A stretch of DNA of 64,000 nt from Pseudisothecium myosuroides. Its lineage: Eukaryota > Streptophyta > Bryopsida > Hypnales > Lembophyllaceae. Where the stretch lies: the NCBI GenBank assembly GCA_951799445.1, contig OX637295.1:3100001-3164000 (forward strand), given 5' to 3'. Under the pieces are notes generated by a model. The model had not been told where the DNA came from and did no database searches. It was given only the letters and a program-made list of their open reading frames with translations. This document shows positions 1-11,907 of the stretch, piece after piece. A program made the translations under genes and the position numbers. Positions within the stretch are counted from its first letter, which is position 1. Every line of letters starts with the position of its first letter.

Positions 1-102
1 ACTTGGATTACATGTCATTTCTGATTATCTTTCAAGGAAAATTAAGAAAATAAATATTTCGTAATCACTGTGATCGCTGAGGTCACGGTTTGGGTCGGGA
101 AT

Positions 103-178
103 GGTCCGGGTATATATGCTGGGGTCCGGGTATATGTACAGGGGTCCGGGTATATCTACTGGGGTCCGGGTATGAACG
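103..178. repeat. 20-bp tandem repeat, four units
   Basis: Four units beginning GGTCCGGGTATAT start at 103, 123, 143 and 163. The spacing is exactly 20 bp and the last three or four bases of each unit vary. No coding role is evident. Confidence 0.8.
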
Positions 179-179
179 G

Positions 180-900
180 AGGTTGTTCCTCGTTATCTTC
201 AGCGCCTCCTAGGGTTTCTGGGGTTTGCTTTCCCGGGCTTTGCCGTCGTTGTGGTTCTAAGAGTACCGCTTGCGAGCGTGCTTGTCTTGTCCCTCCGTGC
301 GGGCGCGGACCGAGATTTTAGTTCGAGTTCTCTTGTGTTGGCTGGGCGTAGGTGTGTAACTTCGTTTTTCATTGCGGGTGTTGGGGTTTATAGTATCTTT
401 CTAGCTAGATTTGCAGCAGGAGAAACTTGCGTGAGTGCTGCCAGTTTTTGCCTTGTTCCTCGTCGCGAAGAAGACCAAGGAGGACCGGACAATTTGGGCT
501 TGTGAAGCTGCGCCTCCTACTACCAATTTCTTCTTGGGCGCCTGCAGCGGTGCTTTTCACGGACGTCCCTGCAAACACGTCGTGAAGCACAAGCAGCCAG
601 GTGCTTTCCCGAAATTGTCATTCTTATTGTTTTGATTTCTCTCGGTTGCTCATGTAGGCTCTGTCAACTTCGGAAGTGCTAGCTTTCAAGAGCAAGTCGC
701 TACTGCAGGAAAGTTTTGTGATACTGGTTGTCAATCTGAGTTTGGATTTGCACCTGTTTCTAGGCATGCCGTGACTGTGTCACCGCAATCTCACCGGCCG
801 GCTTTTTAAACCTCAGTACTCGTATCGGTTCAATCAGTCCTCAATAATCTCACCCACGAGAATCTGAACACAAAATTCAAATCTAGTACCAACGTAACTT
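180..900. other. No recognisable gene; relatively GC-rich single-copy stretch
   Basis: Short open frames overlap on both strands, but none has a recognisable domain or a convincing start. The GC-rich composition with AGGGTTT-like words resembles plant leader or promoter DNA. That is only an impression. Confidence 0.3.
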
Positions 901-981
901 GCGCTACATCTTTCAGCACTTGCATTGTTTGAATAGTGACGATTGAGTTGCTGGGGTTTCGGATTTGGCTTCACCGTTTTT

Positions 982-1419
982 GATTCGGCCTTGGATTTGG
1001 TTTCCAGCTTGACTGTATGGTTTGGCGGTCTTACTGTCGAGGGTTTTTGTTTCAATAATCGAGGGCTTGCAGTGATCGACTGTTTCCGTTCCCGAGTCGG
1101 ATTGTTGCGAAAACCTGAGAGACGAGCAATACTGCGGGAGGTGGAACATGCACGTAGAAATGATCGGTGATTTCTAGGCTGATCAGTGATTTCTAGGCTT
1201 GCAGTGATTGACTGTTTCCAAATGATCGAGGATGTTTACCGGGTTGGCTGCATCGATCCAGTGATCCGGGTTGGCTACATTGATTTAGTGATCAGGATGT
1301 TTAGGGTTGATTTGATTCGGCCTTGGATTTGGTTTCCAGCTTGACTGTATGGTTTGGCGGTCTTACTGTCGAGGGTTTTCGTTCCAATAATCGAGGGCTT
1401 GCAGTGATCGACTGTTTCC
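982..1419. repeat. 106-bp direct duplication plus related GATCGACTG repeats
   Basis: A block at 982-1087 starting GATTCGGCCTTGGATTTGG recurs at 1314-1419 with only a few changes. The 226 bp between the copies and the DNA just downstream contain shorter repeats of the words GATCGACTGATCAGGA and GGTTGGCTGCATCGATCC. Confidence 0.85.
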
Positions 1420-1645
1420 AAATGATCGAGGATGTTTACCCGATTGGCTGCATCGATCCAGTGATCGACTGATCAGGATGTTTAGGGTTGGCTGCATCGA
1501 TCCAGTGATCGACTAATCAGGAAGTTTAGGGTTGGCTACATTGATTTAGTGATCGAATGATCAGGAAGTTTATGTTTGGCTGCATCGATTGATCAGGAAG
1601 TTTATGTTTGATTGCGTGATCGACTGACTGATCAGGATGTTCATG
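1180..1645. repeat. Irregular tandem repeat of about 45-55 bp
   Basis: Words such as TGATCAGGAAGTTTA, TGGCTGCATCGAT and CAGTGATCGACT recur at irregular spacing. This is a degenerate tandem array. No gene is visible in it or in the following unique stretch to about 2240. Confidence 0.6.
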
Positions 1646-2239
1646 AATTTCGAGCTGGAGGAAGCTCGTTCTTTGACATGTTTCTGAACTTTGAACTCAG
1701 TATGCATTTTGAATGATTCCCGAGGCGCTTTATGAATTTTGAGAGAATCGTTGTGAACATTTAAGGGTTTAGGACCGTGAGTATACGATGTTGCCTTTGC
1801 AGTCATGGTTGATTCTTTGTGAGCTTTGTAGTCATCTTTGATTCATTGTTGATTAATTGTGACCTTTACAGGCTGTTGAGTCATCGTTATTTCTTTGTGA
1901 GCTCCTTAGCCAGAGTTCAAATGAGCAATTTTAAAACAAGAGTTCAAAATTAGGTTCCAATGAGTAGTTCTAATTATTAGCTTTTGAGTTTCCAATTCTT
2001 TAAGTTCTTGCGGCTATAACTATCATAACATTGTGGAGGTGTCACTATTTTTTGAGGAATGTCAATCTCACTTCAACATGTGGTTTGATTGTTTGCAGCG
2101 TGTACGACATCCAAATTTCTAGAAGACTTCCGTGGCATTTTGGCTATATACATTCATTTGTGAAGTTAGAGGTGAGCTATTTTAATGGATGTTAGTCTTT
2201 TCCTTACATAAAATGATTTTTCTCCTTCTTCTGGTCTAT

Positions 2240-3556
2240 ATCTAGAACAAGTATTCCAAACTCAAATCACCTTGATTCGAGGTGAATCAAAGGCCACTTT
2301 GTATTCTTCTAGAATTAGTATTCCAAACTCAATTCACCTTGAGTGGAGGTGAATGAATGGCCCCTTTGTCTTCTTGTAGAAGTACAAAATTCACCTTGAG
2401 TCGAGGTGAATCAATCAGTGGCCGCTTTGTCTTCTTGTGGAAGTAGTATCCCAAACTCAATTCACCTTGATTCGAGGTGAATCAAAGGCAACTCTGTCTT
2501 CTGGTAGAGGTAGTATCCCAAATACATTTCACCTTGAGTTGAGGTGAATCAAAGACCGCTTTGTCTTCTTATAAAAGTAGTATCCCAAGCTCAAATCACC
2601 ATGAGTGGAGGTGAATCAAACAATGGACGCATTGTCTTGTAGAATTAGAACGCCAAACTCAAATCACCTTGATTCGAGGTGAATCAATGGCCGCTTGGTC
2701 TTCTTGTCAAAGTAGTATCTCAAACTCAATTCACCTTGATTCGAGGTGAATCAAAGGCAACTTTGTCTTCTGGTAGAAGTAGTATCCCAAATACAATTCA
2801 CCTTGAATGGAGGTGAATCAAAGGCCGCTTGGTCTTCTTATAAAAGTAGTATCCCAAGCTCAAATCACCTTGAGTGGAGGTGAATCAATAAATGGACTCA
2901 TTGTCTTCTTGTAGAATTAGAACGCCAAACTCAAATCACCTTGATTCGAGGTGAATCAATGGCCGCTTGGTCTTCTTGTCAAAGTAGTATCTCAAACTCA
3001 ATTCACCTTGATTCGAGGTGAATCAAAGGCAACTTTGTCTTCTGGTAGAAGTAGTATCCCAAATACAATTCACCTTGAATGGAGGTGAATCGTTTGGTCT
3101 TCTTATAAAAGTAGTATCCCAAGCTCAAATCACCTTGAGTGGAGGTGAATCAATAAATGGACTCATTGTCTTCTTGTAGAATTAGAACGCCAAACTCAAA
3201 TCACCTTGATTCGAGGTGAATCAATGGCCGCCTGGTCTTCTTGTCAAAGTAGTATCCCAAACTCAATTCACCATGATTCGAGTTGAATCAAAAGCCGCTT
3301 TGTCTTCTTGTAGAAGTAGTATACTATACTTAAATCACCTCGAGTGGAGGTGAATTGAAGGCCGCTTTCTCTTCTTATAGAAGTAGTATCCAAAACTCAA
3401 TTCACCTTGATTCGAGGTGAATCAGAAGACGCTTTGTCTTCTTGTAGAAGTAGTTTCCGGACTCAAATCACCTCGAGTGGAGGTGAATCAACGGCCGCTT
3501 GCCTTTCTTGTACAAGTAGTATCCATAAATAAAATCACCTTGACTCGAGGTGAATA
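2240..3556. repeat. Array of about 20 units of roughly 67 bp, each with a 21-bp palindrome
   Basis: Each unit contains TTCACCT, a 7-bp core (TGATTCG, TGAGTGG or TGACTCG) and AGGTGAA, giving an inverted repeat with 7-bp arms. The units share text such as GTCTTCTTGTAGAAGTAGT. A higher-order repeat of four units is visible, because the marker AACGCC occurs at 2649, 2921 and 3186 (spacing 272 and 265 bp). The array ends about 200 bp before the ATG of the next gene. It looks like a binding-site array, such as the subterminal repeats of DNA transposons or an upstream regulatory array. It is not a CRISPR array, because the repeat is degenerate and the intervening DNA is itself repeated. Confidence 0.85.
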
Positions 3557-3753
3557 GCTTGTAGCTCCATTTGTGGTGAATTTAATCTATTCCTATTTAT
3601 GAGGTTCTTCAATTCAATTGATATATAGAGTGTTCCATTAGGAGCCAATGGAAATTTGGTTACTACCAATTTCGTGTTGTATAAGCAAAACGTTTAGGCC
3701 TCCAGTTGAATATCTTTTCTAATTAAATTCTTCTTGTATGCTTCAGTGAAGGT

Positions 3754-6700
3754 ATGGACGAACACAAAAAGAAACTAGACTTGTACTTCAATCAATATGA
3801 AGTACCCGAAGACTTGGTCGAAGAATTTGGCGAAGAGGCCGACAATGGGGATTATTGGAAACTAAAAGAGCCAGAGAGCGTTGAGTTTTGGAGCATCATT
3901 CTTTATCCAATGACACAAAACGTTGGGTTCATGAAGAAATTCAAAAATGGGCCTGACGCCACACTTCCAATTTCTCACTATGAAGAAGTTGTTGATATTG
4001 CCAAGGGTCCTCCAGGAATGCTTTTGATCACGTGCCTGATCAAGAACGACCCAGACATGCCAGAGGAATACAAGTACACTTATGCCATCAATCCTCAAGA
4101 GACGCCATTCAGTATTCATGAATGTTGTACGTCTCTTATGAACACCCAGTACGAAGGCCTCTATAAGGAGCTGGAAACACAAATCCAGAAAGGAAGGTGG
4201 ATGAGTAAGGATGGAGGACCGCTACCTTCAGCAATTCTGGCAACTCGACTGAAGCAGCTATTAGTCTCTTTTCAAATTGAGACAACAACATTAAGGACTA
4301 GTCACAAGAACATGACCCCTCAACATTTGTCTCGAGAGTCAAGTGGCGTGGTCGGGAGCCAGCAGTCCCGCCTAAATCTCACCCCTGAGACAGGTAGAAG
4401 TGAAAATAAAAAACGTCGACCTAGTACTTCAAGAACGGTGCGTGCTAGCACACCAATGAGGACGTGGGACACTACAACAGCTGAAGCCAATGATGAAGAT
4501 CCCGAGTCTAGCTCACTCTCAGTCCTTACAAACATACCAAAGGATTTCAAGTTTATACCCAAGGATAAAGACTCTGGGAAAGCGAATTACGAGGAGTCCT
4601 TGAAGATCTATGATAGTTATTGGTCTGAATGCCAAGAAGCATATTGTTTTGGTAGTGATAAAGTTGAAGAGATTTCGATTGATCAGTTGATGGTACCTCT
4701 CCCTGACATGAACTGCCGCAGTCTAGAGCCGTCCGGCATCGACCACACCATGCATTATTTGTTGGAGATGCTTGACAAAGATAGGAAGCAGGCCCTTTGT
4801 GCTATGCCTATCGGATTGGAGGAAATGCCAAAGGATTGGAAAGACATACAAGATTGCAAGTTCTACATGATCAATGGCCAGCACAGTGTCGAGGCATCAA
4901 AGAAGATGAGGACCGAGGCATCTGCATCCAAGATCGTGGAGAAGTTTGAAAAATGGCCATGCTTCATTGTCTGGAGCAAGGACCACTCCATTCTACGACG
5001 AATTTCATCTTATTATAATCGAGTGAATCACTTCGACAGATATACACCTACCTGGGCAACTAATATAATTGGTGCTCGTGGAGTGTGGGTAAGGATGGGA
5101 GAACCAACGCCTCCAAAACAAGCGTCCAAAGTGGGACGATCAATTTCAAGAACAAAGTCACAATCCAAGGGCAACAATGCCGAAAATTGGAAGGTATGTC
5201 ATAAGGAAGTAGTTTTATATTATTCAACTAAATTCTTTCTAATACATATAAGTTAGGAGGTCATCAGTCTATTCTTGAAGCTTGCAGAATGCAATTTTCT
5301 AGTTCATAATTCACCTCCATCCAAGGTGAATTTTCTATTTAGTGACTAACCTGTTTACATTATCTTTGAGTGTAGAAATTTGACGCTGCTTGCCAGCTAC
5401 GGTTTGGTATGATTGACATTAAGAAGCAGCAAAGAACCAAGTCTGGCAAGCCCGTGAAGGTTGACATTATAAACGAGCTCAAAATTATTACTGCTCCAAC
5501 AGATGTATATGAGTTATACTCTGAACTCATTTCCGCTGCCTCAATGGGAGAGTTGATCGATCCGGAGTCAAGAACATTGTTCAAGAACAACAAGGGTTGG
5601 GTTCCGGAGAAGGATGGCATCATCAGTAAAGAGTTCTTCAAATGGCTTGGCAACCTTTCCAACGCAAGCCTCAAGCGACTTGCAGAGCATCTATTGATGA
5701 AGCCTAACCCACCAGAGAAGAAGAACAAGAGAATGGAGGATTATCCAAAGGTGACATTTAAGAAGCTGAAGAAGGTTGTACCAAACTGTTGTACTTATCG
5801 ACAGTGGTGTGAGAGGCGCAAAAGAAAACAAATTGTAAAGGTGCAGCTCAATGATATGAAGCCCGAACTTGATTTGTTAACCACGACGGGAGAGACTAAG
5901 AAGGACATGTGGAAGAAATTCAAAAAGGATTACAAGATCACGGACGCTGCCATGCATGTCCTCATCACAGGTCCATCTGAGATATTCTTCACTGCATCGA
6001 AGCTTTTGTGTAACATCAACAAGAGCATTCGAGAATTGTCACCCTATGCCGAGGAATTTCTGAAGGTCTTCTTGAGAAATAAAGGAAGGTTTACAGTTCC
6101 CACCGGTCAAGCATTCTACCGTCCATTCAACGAAAATACAGACGACTTAGCGAAGTGGGCCAGAGGTGATTGGGATCATTTGGATGTCGACCGTATAAAG
6201 ATGGGATTCATGGACTTCAGAATTTTTCCAAGCAACAAGAAGGAGGCTGGAGGGATGGCAACTCCGTATTTTTATTCTTTTTTGATGTTGCTGATGCGGC
6301 TAACTGATCCTGCAATTCTTGATATCCCTGTGTGGGTGTGGTTATCTGGAGATAAGAAGACCGACTCCAATCTCATACACCATTTTTACAATTCTGTATT
6401 TACAGATAATTATGTCCTTCATCACGCAGAGTACATGCCGGCGAAGTACGAGCGACTTGAAGATCTTGAGTTGAACAAGAAGAAAGTCGAAGCGAACGTC
6501 CACATCATGTTCCTCATTAAGAAGAACCACAAGGCAAAATGCAACTCCTTGCCAACAAAATTCAAGGCTCCGGAAACGCATGAATTCATTACCTTGGGAG
6601 CTTACAATGAAATGCAGTATCGAATCTATGAGAATGAACTACGGATGGAATTCTACATAAGTATTTTGGCTTTATTTTGCAATCCTGGAGATGCGGTCTT

Positions 6701-7654
6701 TACCATATACGGGGGTGGAAAAATCATCTGTGCGGCATGGGTGAGTATGTTGTTCTTTCTAAGTATTCACCTCCATTCAAGGTGAATTGACATGTTTGTT
6801 TGTCTTGGAATTTATTATCTTAAATATGTTATTCTAACTATTTTTCCATCTTCTTCCAGATGAATTTGCTGATAAATTATATCATTGGGGATTCTGACGA
6901 GACAAAATCCTTTAATGACCTCTCGCAATTGTCTGTGGACTTGGACAAGGCAGATTTCCTTCAGTCAGGGTACTATGTTGATGAAGAAAAGTATCCAAAG
7001 ACGGTCGATAATGACACCTCGTCATCTGGTAGGGGCAAGAGAGATCGTATTCAATTGGTTGCTCAAGATTTGGAGCACGACATGATTGACCAAGGAGAAG
7101 GTGACGAAGTCCTCATGATCAATCCTCCCGCGTCCCAAGAGTTTAGCACTCCACATGCTGGACCAGTCGTCCTTATGGATCCACCAGCAAGTGAACGTCG
7201 TGGTTCATCGTTCACTTCTCCATCCCCTTCTTCAGAGCGTGATCGAGGAAAGAGGAAGTTGGATGAAACATAAGATCTTACTATGAAGGATTACATGAAA
7301 ATGATGCATGAGAGGATGCAGAAGTATGAGGAGGACCAATTTGAGGAGAGGAAACGTTCAAGGATTGATTATGCTCAGTTGATGACTATCATCAAGGGAA
7401 CTCTACCTTCTGGAAACTCTTCCCTTCCAGCTATTGAGATGAATGAGCCGGCCCCTCACGTTTTGTCGGAGAATCATGTATTGGTATCTTCAGGTAGTGG
7501 AGCTCATGTTCTTCCGAGGACATCCATGGAACTGGATCTAGCGTTGCATAGTCCTTCCGAGGCGCAGCAGCAGTCAGATGACCTGCAGACTCCTGCAATG
7601 AGTTCGGGGGTTGGAAATGAGGAAGTCAATGATCCCCAAGGTTCATCTCAGTGA
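3754..7654 (+). CDS. Intron-containing gene of unknown function with an NGQHS motif
   Basis: Three exons read in phase. Exon 1 (3754-5193) starts at an ATG after an in-frame stop-rich leader and ends at a GTATGT donor. Exon 2 is 5376-6740, with donor GTGAGT. Exon 3 starts at 6860 after TTCTTCCAG. Exon 1 encodes an acidic N-terminus (MDEHKKKLDLYFNQYEV), a basic Ser/Thr-rich linker and, near residue 375, FYMINGQHSVEASKKM. The NGQHS word recalls the GxHR/GQHR signature of ParB/sulfiredoxin-like folds, but that is only a resemblance. Exon 2 is rich in Lys and helical segments. Exon 3 is acidic, with a KRKLDE stretch. An in-frame TAA at 7271-7273 splits exon 3, and the same frame stays open from 7274 to TGA 7652-7654. 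Either the protein ends at 7273 or the TAA is a nonsense mutation. It may be a transposon-borne gene, given the palindrome array upstream. Confidence 0.6.
5310..5330. promoter_or_regulatory. 21-bp palindrome inside intron 1
   Basis: TTCACCT, a 7-bp core and AGGTGAA lie inside the first intron of the NGQHS gene. This is the same arm sequence as the upstream array, with core CCATCCA instead of TGATTCG. Confidence 0.75.
6766..6786. promoter_or_regulatory. 21-bp palindrome inside intron 2
   Basis: A second intronic copy of TTCACCT-N7-AGGTGAA, with core CCATTCA. It sits 25 bp downstream of the exon 2 donor. Confidence 0.75.
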
Positions 7655-8203
7655 ACTCTCACTGTAATGATTTGGGATCTTTTGAAGTTGCGTTATATTT
7701 GTTTTTTTTATGTATGGTTTCTTTTCCTTTTACAGGATTGTTTTGTATTGTTGAATGTAATTTTGAAGATTGCATTTACAAGTATGAAGTTGTAAATATT
7801 GCAATCAATTTTTCAAGATTTTTAGTTATTTTCAAAATGTATGTGTATAGAATTGCAAAAGTATTCCATCTTTTTTTCGCTTGCTTTTATATGTATAATC
7901 CAGTTTCACCTTTAAAGAATTGTAAATATTACATTTTTTTTTCAAGATTTTAATTGTGAATTCATACTTAACTATTTAAGTGCATGAAAATATAAATATT
8001 GAATTTTTTTCATTTACATTATAAATGTAAATCCATAGTTACATGTACATAAATTATAAGTGCGACTTTTGTTTGGTGATTTTTGATGTGAGTCCACACT
8101 TATGTGCATTAGATTGTGAATATAATATATTTTCATAAGATTTGAAGTGTAAATCTACATTTGTTTTGGAAACTACTCATTATCCACTTGTATTAATTCG
8201 CAG
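7655..8203. other. AT-rich non-coding stretch, intron or intergenic
   Basis: Long T-runs and no coding signal. It ends in a clear acceptor (TATTAATTCGCAG, 8191-8203). If the donor is AAG|GTTCAT at 7640/7641, this is a 563-bp intron joining the upstream and downstream exons in phase. Otherwise it is the 3' flank of one gene and the 5' part of another. Confidence 0.5.
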
Positions 8204-9470
8204 GTTCTCTTAATGAGGACATAGTGCCCCAACCTCTTCCACTTTCTACCATTGATCCCTCAAATGTGTCCTTCCCAAAGAGCCCTTCATGTGTTCCAAG
8301 ATCAAACCATCCAAATTCTGGTGGAAGAGTCGACCCTAATTTGGAAGTGTCACTTCAAGGAGTCCAATTGCAAGAGGATATGGAGGTTGATGTGAATATT
8401 CCAGATGATGTTCTCATGGAGGTTCATATACCGCCTCCAACAAATAATGCATGCACTAAAGAATCCTTACAAAGTCCTACGTCTGAGGAAATTGTAAGTG
8501 GTCAACTTTTCTTTATTCTAATGTGCATCTATTGAGATATTTGTTCTTGTGACTTGGATCTTCTACTGTTTGAGTCCCTTCATTTGTGTTTCTATTTTGT
8601 GTTCAAATGTTTACTAACACTTGTTGGCGTATTTCTCTGCCTTGATTTTAACAGAGGAGCGATCTTTCAAAAATACGTATAGGTGCAACACAAGAGCCTA
8701 TCCTAAAACCGCTCGCTTCCAGGCCAAGAAGAAGGTGGCTCAATGTCATTCTAGACCTGAATGGGATCCTTTGTGTATCTAAAGAAAAGAAAAATCTTCC
8801 TAAGGGCACAGTCTACAATGATCTCTCGGAGCCACATTCCAGCGTTTTCCCAGTATCTATTGGTTCAAAAGCTGTATATGTTCGACCTCATTGCGAGGAA
8901 TTCCTTCGACAATTAGCCACAGTTGCATACATTTCTGTTTGGAGTTCCATGATGACTTCTACAACAAAATTCATATGCGAGTACCTATTTAGAGGATTAG
9001 AGACACCATGGAGTATCCTTGGGCAAGAGTTTTGCGACAATCTGAAGTGTAGGGGTCTGCGAGGAAACATCACAACTTTGAAAGTGAAGGGAACCGACAA
9101 AGACATGTTCCTCAAACCTCTAGACAAATTGTTCGATGCACAGAACTCAAAGTTTACTATTGGCAATACTATTATGGTAGACGACAGTCTTGAGAAGCAT
9201 GTTCTGAACGAGCCTGAAAACGTTGTGCTTTTGGATTCGTGGTCAAAGGAAGGAGATGGTTTTAAAGACACTTTCTTGATGGATGAGCTTTTGCCTTGGA
9301 TTACACGCTTGCATGGCACCAAGGATCGTGGACTATTGTCCTTTCGGAAGAATGACAACATTGGACGGCGGATGCTTGTTGAGGAGCAGGAAACGCGAGA
9401 ATATGATGAACTTATAGACGCCATAGAGGAGTCTAAGATGCTAGTTAAGGATCATTCCAGTCGTCGCTAA
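8204..9470 (+). CDS. FCP1/NIF-type HAD phosphatase-like protein with altered catalytic motif
   Basis: The exon 8204-8489 (Pro/Ser-rich, ending at a GTAAGT donor) joins in phase to 8655-9470. The second exon encodes RRRWLNVILDLNGIL, then YVRPHCEEFLRQLATVAYISVWSS, GNTIMVDDS and ENVVLLDSW. This order matches the FCP1-homology (NLI-interacting factor) domain. Active FCP1/SCP enzymes use DxDx(T/V), where the first Asp is the nucleophile. Here the motif is D-L-N-G-I-L, so the second Asp is Asn. Loss of activity or altered chemistry is therefore likely. The start codon is unclear. The first exon opens without a local ATG in frame, which favours an upstream exon, possibly the NGQHS gene. The exon's own stop is TAA at 9468-9470. 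An alternative in-phase exit is a weak CTA|GTTAAG donor at 9443/9444, into the exon at 9673. Confidence 0.6.
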
Positions 9471-9672
9471 TACTGAACAATATTCCTTGCGTTTGTGCAT
9501 TTTATCTATTGCTATGGTGTTTCATTAAAGACGAGTGTATCCATTATAGTTCTATCATAGTCGTCTTGCAAAATGGATGATTGTTTAATTCATTTCGAGT
9601 TGTTTTATTGTTTGTATTCCAATTGTCCACCCTTTATTCTTTGTAATCACACTGACTTTTGTGACTCTTCAG

Positions 9673-10481
9673 GATTTGCGTGATTGTTCCGTACCATATA
9701 CTGGTAGTGTTTCCAAGTGTAATGCGTCGGTGGATTCCATTTTAGAATACGGCCAATATGCATTATCTCAAAGCGGTGTGGGTCACATTATGGTCTCGGC
9801 AGCTACTGCACTATCTACTATGGACTTCTCCACAAGACCCATTAATGATGGTGTGGTGGATAGTCCACCAAGCGGGAGAAAGCGATTGCTTCCAGTGAGC
9901 TCCCCATCGCCACTCAAATCTCGAAAAATAGCTCCTTCAGCTTGTCTACGTTCAGCTGATGTTATTGTTCCACAAAGAAAGTTGTATGTTGACAACAGAC
10001 ACATTCCTACAACTTCTAAGGTATGAATGAATTTGGTTTTTTATCCATTTGCTACAATTGTGTTCTATGCACGTGTTGGATTACTTTAACACATATTATT
10101 GCAATTATAACTTTTTCATTTATTGTCTTCTTTGTTTTATAGGTATCAAGTGGATCCCAAAGAAAAGATTGTATAGGCACAAAGTCCATTCCAATACCTC
10201 CACGACCTATCAATTCAGCAAATGCTGAATATCCGAGGAAATTAGGATTATAAGTTCAACCTGGTCTACTTCCTAAAAAATTGGTACAACGTCATCGTCC
10301 ATCGAAGTCACATGATGAACGACTCATGCATTGTAATCGTCGACCTTGGGATGCATGGGAGAGGAGGTCCTTGAAGATGCAAGAACTGCAACATCACCAC
10401 CAAATACGCCCTCAAGAATGTAGTCGAGGACCTGAGATATGGAAAGCAATGGTAGATCTAAGGAGTAGATCTCATGCATGA
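9673..10481 (+). CDS. Downstream exons, Ser/Pro- and Arg-rich, function unknown
   Basis: The exon 9673-10020 (acceptor CTCTTCAG, donor AAG|GTATGA) joins in phase 0 to the exon beginning at 10143 (acceptor TTTTATAG). The product is low-complexity and basic (SPPSGRKRLLPVSSPSPLKSR). The second exon meets an in-frame TAA at 10251-10253, yet the frame continues open to TGA at about 10481 with a basic, Gln- and His-rich stretch. I cannot tell whether this is the C-terminal part of the phosphatase-like gene or a separate gene. No known domain is visible. Confidence 0.4.
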
Positions 10482-10529
10482 AACTATGTGTATCTATAGG
10501 GATTTCATGGATCAAGTAAGATGATTTAT

Positions 10530-10640
10530 TTGTTATATATTATACGGTATATGTTATACCTTTATGTATATATGTTATATACCTGCTATACCTGTTATGT
10601 ATTATATGGTATATGTTATACCTATATATATTACAATAAA
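10530..10640. repeat. TA-rich tandem repeat
   Basis: Degenerate units of ATATGTTATACCT and TATTATATGGT follow each other between about 10530 and 10640. The next 350 bp hold no gene I can recognise. Confidence 0.6.
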
Positions 10641-11491
10641 TTCTATACAATCATTTGACATTTGGATGCAAGATTGAATCACATTATTAGATTTACAATG
10701 AAATAGGCATTCTAGAAGTCCAAAGCTAATCTAATGCTTGTCATATTTGGCAATCTTACTATAAATATGTGGACCATCAATCACCAATTGTTTTTTTTAG
10801 TTTATGTTGCTCTTACTTTAAGTATTAATGTTACGATTTGATTATTGACTGTGAATGAATGACTTCTGCATTGCAAATGATTGATATTTTTCACCATGAT
10901 TGTATGCAATTGTAGCATATAATTGGATTGAAAAGGGCTATCAAAACTCTCATAATCTGAGAATTCTCTCAAATTAATGAATATGGTGTTCGAACATGCA
11001 GTCGCCTTCTGTACAGTATATATTAATGAATGGGCAGCTTCAAAGCTGTGATATGAGTGTCAAATCTTTGTTGCACCGTCCAGGCTGAAATCGATGCATG
11101 AATAAAGAAACCGGAACTACTCTAGTCAGTTGTATATTACCGTCCAATGAATCTGTACAGAAGAATAGTAAGTGAACTACTCAGGAACTCATGAAATGGA
11201 ATGATCGAGATCTCCTTTGAAATTAATTCGATGGTCGAGGTCGATGAATTGAAGACGTCGTTCAGTCCATATCCTCATCCTCCTGGACAAGCTAGCTTGC
11301 TACATTCGCATTCAAGTGCACTTGCTCCTTCGATTGGAGAATCTGACGCAAGCAAGGAATTGAACGGAACGAATTGGTCGTCGAGTTGTTCAAACGAAGC
11401 TGGACTTCTTGCTTTCGTTGCCTGTGCCGACAGTCGTGAATGCATGATCTCAATCAGAACTTTGTCATGATATGATCCCAACAAGCTAGTT

Positions 11492-11602
11492 TCATTGGCG
11501 CTTCGAAGGAGGTCTCCACTTGGAGGAGCCGCCATCCCCCATGGGACTAGACTTGGACGGAGGCCTCCACTTCGAGGATCCCCCATCCCCCGTCACGGCC
11601 AT
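11492..11602 (-). CDS. Small repeat protein, copy A (36 aa, two 17-residue repeats)
   Basis: ATG at 11602 reads M-A-V-T and then two copies of GDGGSSKWRPPSK joined by SSPM. It ends K-R-Q and TGA at 11492-11494. The frame is supported by comparison with the four other copies: same start context ATGGCCGTG, same terminal R-Q-stop, and almost only synonymous changes in the repeat codons. A TATA box lies about 306 bp upstream. There is no signal peptide or membrane segment. The product is small, basic and rich in Gly, Ser, Pro and Lys. The function is unknown. It could be a small structural or nucleic-acid-binding protein or a peptide precursor. I recognise no family. Confidence 0.6.
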   Translation of the reverse strand: MAVTGDGGSSKWRPPSKSSPMGDGGSSKWRPPSKRQ

Positions 11603-11907
11603 GATTGCAATTAGCTGGCTCTCTGAGGGCTTCAGTAGACTTCTGAAGCTCTCTTGAAGTGCAGGAGGCTCTACAAGCTGGCTTGGATCAGCTCGGTCAC
11701 ACTTCTATTTCAAACTATTGAAAGAATGCCACTCAGATCGATCAGAAGCTAAAGACGTATGCCAAATCGGAACCGCGGGTGTAAGCTAAGGTCGATGTAT
11801 AGATTGCTGCAGCTAGCCTCTTTGCTTTGTGTCACTGGATCACTCAGCTGAGATTTTTTTGAAGAATTGAATGACTCTTTGGTTCATTCTCTGTAACTGT
11901 GGTACTC

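Noticed and set aside
2240..3556. CRISPR array
   Set aside because: Repeat units are degenerate, the spacers are themselves repeated, and the context is a plant nuclear genome with introns.
7271..10253. Alternative genetic code with TAA as Gln
   Set aside because: TAA also ends the phosphatase exon where protein-like sequence stops, and other genes here use all three stops normally. Simple mutation is more likely.
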